Source of the DNA: an uncultured bacterium | GTDB taxonomy: Bacteria; Bacteroidota; Bacteroidia; Bacteroidales; Paludibacteraceae | Direction of reading: 5' to 3' | Assembly: GCA_946183755.1 (NCBI GenBank) | Contig: CAMHCZ010000094.1 | Span: 1 to 7,212 of the forward strand | DNA length: 7,212 nucleotides | Shown here: positions 1 to 5,254 of the stretch, piece after piece | How positions within the stretch are numbered: the stretch's first letter is position 1 | Layout: the number at the start of each line of letters is the position of its first letter | Position numbers and translations under genes: made by a program | The notes under the pieces: model-generated | Database searches by the model: none | Told to the model about the DNA's origin: nothing | The model's input: only the letters and a program-made list of their open reading frames with translations

Positions 1-39
1 TCGAAGACGCTTTGAATACATCCGTTCAAACATACCTAT

Positions 40-1191
40 ATGAGAATCCACATAATCGTAAACAACCACCCCGACATAGACGAAGCCGTGTATCAAAGAG
101 CAGTCGTGGGGCTGGAAATCGGAGAGTACAACAAAGCGAAGCAGGATTTCGAGAGCCTGTTGCGCAAATACCCAGACTTCCTGCCTGCGTTCTACGGACA
201 TGCACAGGCATGTGAGGCCATCGGACTGAAAAGGCAAGCCAGCATAGACCGGTACAGAGCCGCCATGCTGGAAAACGACGCAATGAACGGAAAGTTAAAG
301 CGCCGAAAAATCGTCGCCGCAGCCAACATAGCCACGACAAAATCAGTGATAGCCGAAGCCACAAAGAAGTTCGAGACTGGAAATTCCGATTACTACAACG
401 ACAAGACAAGAGGCAAGGTGCAGGACGAAAAAGCCTCTGCCACAATGAGAAAGAACTTTGTGCTGAGCCCATACGCATCAAACGAGCTCGTGAGGAAAGA
501 CAGCCGCAGATTCCTGCCTATCGTGGAGAAATTCAACCAAAGAAGCGGCATGAAGCTGACTATGACAAACAACGACATTGCCCTGTCCGAGCAGCTAAGC
601 AGCATCCATTTCGCCGACATTGAGCGTATTGACAAAGAACTGGGCAAGGGCGTAAGCAACGAAAGAAAAGCCGTGCTGCTGACAGCCAAAGCGATAAACT
701 ACATCATACTGCAAAACCCGGACTCTGCCATAGCCGAGCTTGACAACGCGGCAATGAACACAGGCGAGAACGATGAGCTGAGGAAAATCATACGATTCGA
801 ATACGGCACCGCGCTCAGCAAACGCATGGAAATACGTCTAAGCAAAGGCGAAAATAGCGACAGCAAAGAGATAGAGCGAATAAAAGAGAACTGGGCGGAG
901 TGTGAAAGCGACACCGAGCTGGGGCTGTACGCGACATTCAACCTCGGCAACCTGTGCTACAACACCGGAAACTACAAAGAGGCCGTGCTCCACTACGACA
1001 GAATCACGCAGAAAGACAAAAACTTCGCCGACGCCCATTTCAACAAGGCTCTGGCGAAAATAAAAGACGGCGACTTCGACCTGGAATCCATTAAAAACGA
1101 CTTGTCGGCAGCCGGAGAGCTCGGCATTTACCAAGCCTACTCAATATTAAAAAAACTGCTGGACGCCGAGAGCAAAAGCCGCAAGAACTAA
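40..1191 (+). CDS. TPR-repeat protein of unknown function, cytoplasmic
   Basis: The 383-residue product has helix-pair repeats typical of tetratricopeptide (TPR) proteins. The first runs over about residues 14-47, with the small/bulky pattern around GLEIGEYNKAKQDFESLL, and a second follows at about 48-81. A weaker one lies near 207-240. The clearest sits at 293-329, with NLGNLCYNTGNYKEAVLHYD, followed by another at 330-363. The middle (about 85-200) is basic, with few recognisable repeats. There is no signal peptide, lipobox or membrane segment, so it is probably cytosolic. TPRs bind other proteins, but nothing shows the partner. The ATG at 40 is the first start after an in-frame TGA at 13-15, and the first TPR begins 13 residues later. 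No Shine-Dalgarno sequence or promoter box is visible in the 39 bases ahead, so it may be co-transcribed with a gene left of the window. Its TAA overlaps the stop codon of the convergent gene. That it is a TPR protein is fairly certain; its function is unknown. Confidence 0.9.
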   Translation: MRIHIIVNNHPDIDEAVYQRAVVGLEIGEYNKAKQDFESLLRKYPDFLPAFYGHAQACEAIGLKRQASIDRYRAAMLENDAMNGKLKRRKIVAAANIATTKSVIAEATKKFETGNSDYYNDKTRGKVQDEKASATMRKNFVLSPYASNELVRKDSRRFLPIVEKFNQRSGMKLTMTNNDIALSEQLSSIHFADIERIDKELGKGVSNERKAVLLTAKAINYIILQNPDSAIAELDNAAMNTGENDELRKIIRFEYGTALSKRMEIRLSKGENSDSKEIERIKENWAECESDTELGLYATFNLGNLCYNTGNYKEAVLHYDRITQKDKNFADAHFNKALAKIKDGDFDLESIKNDLSAAGELGIYQAYSILKKLLDAESKSRKN

Positions 1192-1769
1192 GCCACCTCG
1201 TTGAGCAGGAAAAGCAGAAATCCGTCGGAATAAGACGCCAGACGGAAACGGCTCAGCATGCCGCCGGACCTTAATGCCGCTACATCATCGGCAGTGAAAT
1301 GCGCGTCAGGACTCACTTTCGCCTCGAAACGCAGCTGCATCAGCCGCGAGTAAATCTCCCATGGATTATCCCAGTAGATACTGAATTTTCTGCCAGCAAT
1401 GCTCTTCCACTCCTTAGTACGCAGAAAACGCTTTGCGATAGCCACTTCCTGACGTTTGAGCCAGCCTAAGGCGTGCGTCAGCTCATGCACACGCAAATGC
1501 TCATTGGCTGCCGAGATGTTCACACGGTACTTCACATAGTTGACTAACGGATAATAAGCGCCGACAGTGCCCTGCCCTCCGTACAGCGACATGAGAAAAC
1601 GCTGCAGCCTGCCTGCGATGCGGAATGGCGACTGCATGACATAAGAAAACTCAGCCGCACGACCGAGGTGGCGCAACTGAGTCTTTATCGTTCCAGGCTT
1701 CAACAGCCCCTTACGGGCAGAAAGCCACCACCCTATCCAAGCCTTTGCTTCTTTTGGCGGGGTGAGCAT
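1188..1769 (-). CDS. Uncharacterised HExxH (putative zinc metallopeptidase-like) protein
   Basis: I do not recognise the family of this 193-residue protein. Its one clear signature is HELTH at residues 95-99 (bases 1473-1487), the helix motif in which two His bind zinc and the Glu is catalytic in zincin peptidases. The preceding stretch, GAYYPLVNYVKYRVNI at 70-85, could be the edge strand next to such an active site. Glu138 in NPWEIYSRL could be the third zinc ligand, about 39 residues downstream as in gluzincins; this is inference. The N-terminal 60 residues are basic and Trp-rich (GWW at 13-15), with no signal peptide or membrane helix. At 193 residues it is short for a complete peptidase, so it may be a minimal or inactive member. 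The ATG at 1769 lies 18 bases after the nitroreductase stop with no promoter box between, so it is probably second in that operon. Its TAG overlaps the TAA of the convergent TPR gene. Codon use resembles the nitroreductase gene, which supports it as a real gene. Confidence 0.82.
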   Translation of the reverse strand: MLTPPKEAKAWIGWWLSARKGLLKPGTIKTQLRHLGRAAEFSYVMQSPFRIAGRLQRFLMSLYGGQGTVGAYYPLVNYVKYRVNISAANEHLRVHELTHALGWLKRQEVAIAKRFLRTKEWKSIAGRKFSIYWDNPWEIYSRLMQLRFEAKVSPDAHFTADDVAALRSGGMLSRFRLASYSDGFLLFLLNEVA

Positions 1770-1787
1770 TCTATGGGAGTTTTATGG

Positions 1788-2534
1788 TTACTTCAAGAAA
1801 CCCTGCTTCTTCAGCATCTCGATGAAAGTCGCCGAGAACGCCTCAGCATCCTTCTTCGTGTAGCGGATGTCGGTAAACACCTGAGCAAGAGTCTCTTTAT
1901 TATTCTCTTTCACAAACTGCTTAGACGACTCGAGAGCCTCCTTGGCTGCGTAAATTCGCTCAATCTCAGCATCGTCATAGTCCTCGTAAACCTCGTGATG
2001 GCACACGCCGTTTATAGGCAGGCGGTCCTCCTGGCGGGCAGGCACTTCGGCTGGATAGCCGACAGTGATAGTCGTGACAGGGACAACCATCTTAGGCAGT
2101 TTTAGCACATCGACAATCTGCGATGCGTTGTAAGTCGTTGTGCCGAGGTAGCAAATGCCAAGTCCCTCGCTTTCGGCTGCCACAGCGAAGTTCTGAGCAG
2201 CCAGCAGTGTGTCAATCACAGCCGACGAGAGCGACAGCACATTGTCGTAGCCTGGCACGGCGTTGCGCAGCGCGCACCATTTGTTGAAACGGTTGAAGTC
2301 GGCGCAGAAAGTCAGCACCACAGGCGCCTGTGTCACCATAGGCTGGTTGAAGTGGGCAGGAGCAAGCTGCTTCTTGATGTCGTTGTCGCGAGTGACCACG
2401 ATGCTGTAGGTTTGCATATTGCCAGTATTTGATGCTCGGCAGGCAGCTGTGAGACAGCGATTGAGGATTTGGTCACTAAGATCTTTGTCTGTGTATTTTC
2501 TTATTGTTTTGTGTTTGATAAGTAAGTTAAGCAT
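1788..2534 (-). CDS. NfsA-type flavin nitroreductase / NAD(P)H oxidoreductase
   Basis: This 248-residue protein matches the NfsA/FRP branch of FMN nitroreductases, which transfer electrons from NAD(P)H to nitroaromatics, quinones or flavins in the cytoplasm. It aligns along its length with E. coli NfsA (about 240 residues) as I remember that sequence. HKTIRKYTD (8-16) matches the HRSIRHFTD FMN-phosphate loop, with Arg12 conserved. FCADFNR (76-82) is shared exactly. AESEGLGICYLG (120-131) matches the second flavin-contact segment. LKLP and GYPAEVPARQEDRLP (159-173) match the family's GWPADNP...RLP region, and the C-terminal MLKKQGF also corresponds. The physiological substrate is unknown. The ATG at 2534 follows an A-rich leader typical of Bacteroidota starts, and a -7 box lies upstream at 2562-2569. 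It is divergent from the AsmA-like gene and probably leads an operon with the HExxH gene. Arginine is mostly CGN here, unlike the rightward genes. I leave the symbol blank because orthology is not proven. Confidence 0.94.
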   Translation of the reverse strand: MLNLLIKHKTIRKYTDKDLSDQILNRCLTAACRASNTGNMQTYSIVVTRDNDIKKQLAPAHFNQPMVTQAPVVLTFCADFNRFNKWCALRNAVPGYDNVLSLSSAVIDTLLAAQNFAVAAESEGLGICYLGTTTYNASQIVDVLKLPKMVVPVTTITVGYPAEVPARQEDRLPINGVCHHEVYEDYDDAEIERIYAAKEALESSKQFVKENNKETLAQVFTDIRYTKKDAEAFSATFIEMLKKQGFLK

Positions 2535-2561
2535 CGCTTTTTTTGAGTTTTATTGTTTTCA

Positions 2562-2569
2562 CAAAACTA
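2562..2569 (-). promoter_or_regulatory. Bacteroidota -7 promoter box for the nitroreductase operon
   Basis: Read on the minus strand this is TAGTTTTG, an exact match to the Bacteroidota primary sigma -7 consensus TAnnTTTG. It sits 27 bases before the ATG at 2534, predicting a start site near 2558 and a leader of roughly 24 bases. That leader is A-rich, including a run of seven A just ahead of the start codon. No convincing -33 TTTG lies at the usual distance, so the call rests on one box plus its position. Confidence 0.5.
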
Positions 2570-2603
2570 CCTATTTTTTTCGAGTATTATCACTTCTTAT
2601 TCA

Positions 2604-2611
2604 TATTTTTG
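2604..2611 (+). promoter_or_regulatory. Bacteroidota -7 promoter box for the AsmA-like gene
   Basis: TATTTTTG matches TAnnTTTG exactly. It predicts transcription starting near 2615, about 20 bases before the ATG at 2634. This helps decide the gene start: the in-frame ATG at 2613 and the TTG at 2553 would lie at or ahead of the transcript start. No good -33 TTTG is visible at normal spacing. The region is AT-rich, so a chance match is possible. The 19-bp palindrome at 2607-2625 overlaps its downstream half. Confidence 0.5.
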
Positions 2612-2625
2612 TATGACATACAAAA
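2607..2625. promoter_or_regulatory. 19-bp perfect palindrome, candidate operator
   Basis: TTTTGTATGACATACAAAA has two 9-base arms that are exact reverse complements around a single central A. It overlaps the last five bases of the -7 box at 2604-2611 and covers the predicted transcription start. That is where a dimeric repressor would block initiation of the AsmA-like gene. The one-base centre and A/T-rich arms make an RNA hairpin less likely than a protein-binding site. The divergent nitroreductase box lies about 38 bases away, so one regulator could affect both directions. No regulator gene is present in the window. Confidence 0.5.
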
Positions 2626-2633
2626 TTCATGTA

Positions 2634-5210
2634 ATGAAGGCTTCCAGAAAAAAGATTGCAATCGTCGCTGGCGCTGTCATAGCGGTATTGCTGACATTGA
2701 CGATAACCACTCCATACTTATTCAAAGACAAGATAATAAACGCGATACTGAGCGAGGCAAGCAAGAACATAAACGCGCACGTCAAGTTCAGCGACGTGTC
2801 GTTCAGCCTCATCAGGAACTTTCCAAATCTGAGAGTCTCGCTCGATGATGTCGTGATAACCGGCAAGGGCGAATTCAAGGGCGACACATTAGCCAACATC
2901 AAGCACCTGAACGGCGTCATCGCGCTGACATCGTTGTGGAGCGACGACGGCTACAGAATCAGGAAAATCATCGTCAACGAGCCTGTCGTCCACCTGATTG
3001 TCAACCAAGACGGCAAAAGGAACTGGGACATAATAAAGCAGGACGACAAGAAGAAAAACAGCGACAAAAAGCCTTTCAAACTGTCGCTCAAGGAACTGAA
3101 GATAAAGGACGGAAGCGTGACCTACGACGACTACAGCAACGGCGTGTCGCTGTCTGTGGGAAAGATAAACCACAAGACTTCCGGCGACTTCTCCGACGAG
3201 ATGAACAGCTTCGAGACCGAGAACGAGATAGAGGACGCATATCTGAAAGTCGGCAAAATCGTATGGCTGAACAATTACAAAATAGGTCTCGACGCTAAAT
3301 TCAAAGCCGACCCACAGAACAACCGCTACGAGGTGAGCGACAACAGACTGAGCATCAACGACCTGAAACTCGCCCTGAACGGATGGTTCAAAATCGTGGA
3401 CAAAAGCCTGTATGACATGGACTTGAGCGCCAGCGCCGAGGAGTGCCGGTTCAAGGACATCCTGTCGCTGATACCAGCCATATACACAAACAAATTCGAG
3501 GACATCGAGGCAAAGGGACTCGTGAAAATAAACGGATATGCCAAAGGCGAGATGGACACAAGGAAAGAGAATACGCTGTGGCCAGCATTCGGATTCGACA
3601 TCGACGTGAAAAACAGTTCGTTCAAATATCCGGAACTGCCGAAGTCGGTCGATAAGATAAACCTGAAGTGCACGATAAGCAACAAAGGCGGCGACATAAA
3701 CAACACAGTCATCGATGTGTCGAAATTCTCTTTGGTGATGGCAGATGCGCCGTTCGGAGGCAGGCTTAGGATAACCACTCCTGCGTCCGACCCGAACATA
3801 AACCTGTATGCCAAGGGAAGGATAAACCTGTCGCGCATAAAGGAATTCTATCCGCTGGACAAGGACCAGAAACTGGAAGGCACGGCAGACATAGACCTGA
3901 CGATAGACGGAAGCATGTCATACTACAAGAAAAAGATGTACGACCGCTTCAAGTTCAGCGGCAGCATGACAATGTCCAACATAAAGTTCAACACGCCGTC
4001 GCTGTCGCATCCGCTGCAGATAATAAGCGCGAAGATGAATTTCACGTCGAGATACATAGACGTGCCTGTGATGAAAATACGCATCGGCGGCTCCGACCTG
4101 CAGGCTAACGGCCATCTGGACAACGTAATCTCATACGTATTCCAGAACGACACGCTGAAAGGCAGCCTCAACACGACATCATCATACCTCAACATCTCCG
4201 ACCTGCTGACAACGGCCGACGGCGCACAAAGCCACGAAAGCAGCAAAGCTAAAGGCAAGAAGACAAGCAATGTGATAGTGCTGCCGCAGGACATGAACCT
4301 GACAATGGCATCGACATTCAACCACATAACCTTCGACAAAATAGACATAACAAACGCCAGAGGACAATTCACGATGAGCAATGGCAGACTGAGAATGAAA
4401 GGCATATCGCTGAACTCGATGGGAGGCACAATGACACTCAATGGCGAGTACGCATCGGACGCAGCCACACCAAGACTCAAAGGCGACGTGAACATCGACA
4501 ACGTGCTGTACTCCGAAGTCTTCAGACAAATAACATCAGCGCGTAAACTCGTGCCAATATTCGGAAAGACCAAAGGACGATTCCACGGCAACGCCACGTT
4601 CGACACGCCGCTCGAAAGCGACATGAAGCCCAACCTCACACAGCTCAGAGCCAAAGGCACAATCTCGTCGAACGACATAACCATAAGCGGTGTGGAAGCG
4701 CTGCACCGACTGAGCAAGGCGCTGAAGAGAGACGAGTTCTACGACCCGGAAATATCGCACGTCAGCATACCGTTTGAGGTTAAGGACGGCAAAGTACTGA
4801 CATCGAATTTCAGCTTCAACATAGCCGACACGAAATTCAATGTCGAGAACGGCTACACAAGCATAAACGAGAACATAGACTACACAATGCACGTGGACAT
4901 ACCGACATCAGAATCCACCATACTGAAGATAAACAAAGCCGGAGTCAGGATAACCGGAACCATAAGCGACCCGAAGGTGAAGGTGCAGACAAAAGAGATG
5001 ATAAAGGAAGCCGGCAGAACGATAAAAAACAACATAAGCACAACCGTGAAGACCGCGACCAACGACATAAAGGAGGAATGGAAGGAAGAGAGAGCCGGAA
5101 TGAAAGAAGACTGGAAGGAGTCCAAGGAAAACCTGAAGGAAGACATGAGAGAAGCCGGCAGCGAGATTAAGAACGCGTTCAGGTCGCTGTTCAAGAAGAA
5201 CCAGGATTAG
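2634..5210 (+). CDS. AsmA-like envelope protein with hendecad C-terminal tail
   Basis: The product is 858 residues when started at the ATG at 2634. A basic N-terminus (MKASRKK) precedes one hydrophobic segment at about 8-30, which should anchor the protein in the inner membrane with the bulk in the periplasm. The segment after it, with VKFSDVSFSLIRNFPNLRVS at about 50-69, is the hallmark opening of AsmA-family proteins. The long middle consists of beta-rich stretches with repeated G/N/D turns, as in AsmA and TamB relatives. The AsmA-like C-terminal region is at about 560-780 and includes MKGISLNSMGGTMTLNGEY. Enterobacterial AsmA, TamB and YhdP take part in phospholipid movement to the outer membrane or in its homeostasis; a similar role here is inference. 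Residues 788-858 form a charged helical tail of 11-residue repeats. A Lys/Asp-rich insert lies at 137-147. The gene has its own promoter box and an overlapping palindrome, and is divergent from the nitroreductase. AGA/AGG arginine and ATA isoleucine codons are frequent. Confidence 0.9.
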   Translation: MKASRKKIAIVAGAVIAVLLTLTITTPYLFKDKIINAILSEASKNINAHVKFSDVSFSLIRNFPNLRVSLDDVVITGKGEFKGDTLANIKHLNGVIALTSLWSDDGYRIRKIIVNEPVVHLIVNQDGKRNWDIIKQDDKKKNSDKKPFKLSLKELKIKDGSVTYDDYSNGVSLSVGKINHKTSGDFSDEMNSFETENEIEDAYLKVGKIVWLNNYKIGLDAKFKADPQNNRYEVSDNRLSINDLKLALNGWFKIVDKSLYDMDLSASAEECRFKDILSLIPAIYTNKFEDIEAKGLVKINGYAKGEMDTRKENTLWPAFGFDIDVKNSSFKYPELPKSVDKINLKCTISNKGGDINNTVIDVSKFSLVMADAPFGGRLRITTPASDPNINLYAKGRINLSRIKEFYPLDKDQKLEGTADIDLTIDGSMSYYKKKMYDRFKFSGSMTMSNIKFNTPSLSHPLQIISAKMNFTSRYIDVPVMKIRIGGSDLQANGHLDNVISYVFQNDTLKGSLNTTSSYLNISDLLTTADGAQSHESSKAKGKKTSNVIVLPQDMNLTMASTFNHITFDKIDITNARGQFTMSNGRLRMKGISLNSMGGTMTLNGEYASDAATPRLKGDVNIDNVLYSEVFRQITSARKLVPIFGKTKGRFHGNATFDTPLESDMKPNLTQLRAKGTISSNDITISGVEALHRLSKALKRDEFYDPEISHVSIPFEVKDGKVLTSNFSFNIADTKFNVENGYTSINENIDYTMHVDIPTSESTILKINKAGVRITGTISDPKVKVQTKEMIKEAGRTIKNNISTTVKTATNDIKEEWKEERAGMKEDWKESKENLKEDMREAGSEIKNAFRSLFKKNQD
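4995..5207 (+). repeat. Hendecad (11-residue) repeat tail of the AsmA-like protein
   Basis: Residues 788-858 divide into 11-residue units: EMIKEAGRTIK, a four-residue NNIS spacer, TTVKTATNDIK, EEWKEERAGMK, EDWKESKENLK, EDMREAGSEIK, then the closing NAFRSLFKKNQD. Positions 3 and 10 are hydrophobic (I/V/W/W/M and I/I/M/L/I), position 11 is always Lys, and the rest are mainly Lys and Glu. This 11/3 spacing makes a straight amphipathic helix like those in some membrane-surface and LEA-type proteins. The first and last full units share EAGxxIKN, and at DNA level GAAGCCGGCAG occurs at 5007-5017 and 5151-5161, suggesting internal duplication. Confidence 0.75.
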
Positions 5211-5238
5211 CGCGGCAGCCATATTCAAGGTTATTTAC

Positions 5239-5246
5239 TATCTTTG
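5239..5246 (+). promoter_or_regulatory. Bacteroidota -7 promoter box for the TPR/PD40 gene
   Basis: TATCTTTG is an exact match to TAnnTTTG, lying in the 44-base gap between the AsmA-like stop and the next start. The predicted transcription start is near 5249-5250, only about five bases before the TTG start codon at 5255. No -33 TTTG is seen at normal spacing. The gene could also be reached by read-through from the AsmA-like gene, since I see no hairpin terminator in the gap. Confidence 0.55.
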
Positions 5247-5254
5247 TAAGAATT

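Noticed and set aside
1..43. Tail of an upstream rightward gene. One frame ends TGA at 13-15; another reads 13 residues (RRRFEYIRSNIPI) to a TGA at 41-43, overlapping the TPR start as ATGA.
   Set aside because: Both frames are plausible and the stretch is too short to identify a product, so no CDS is claimed. An ATGA overlap would support an operon if the second frame is real.
26..481. Minus-strand open frame of 151 codons opposite the TPR gene.
   Set aside because: The translation is rich in Arg, Cys, Leu and Trp, with no motif, as expected for the shadow of an A/C-rich gene.
1188..1769. HExxH protein considered as a toxin or a phage-derived polyvalent-protein fragment.
   Set aside because: The edge strand plus HELTH resembles such domains, but no immunity gene, secretion tag, phage gene or repeat is present, so the idea has no contextual support.
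2535..2606. T-rich runs (for example seven T at 2538-2544) considered as a terminator.
   Set aside because: There is no GC-rich hairpin ahead of the run, and the neighbouring genes diverge, so no transcript should end here. The run is the A-rich leader of the minus-strand nitroreductase.
2553..2633. Longer AsmA-like start at TTG 2553 or ATG 2613, adding 27 or 7 residues.
   Set aside because: The predicted transcription start near 2615 excludes both. The added residues are aromatic and AT-rich, unlike a conserved N-terminus. MKASRKK at 2634 starts a normal basic-then-hydrophobic anchor.
3923..4717. Long open frame on the minus strand opposite the AsmA-like gene (264 codons).
   Set aside because: It is antisense to a well-supported gene, its translation has no domain or plausible start context, and its length is explained by the codon bias of the opposite strand.
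5211..5254. Possible terminator between the AsmA-like and PD40 genes.
   Set aside because: No stem-loop with a following T run can be found by eye; the gap is explained by the -7 box at 5239-5246.
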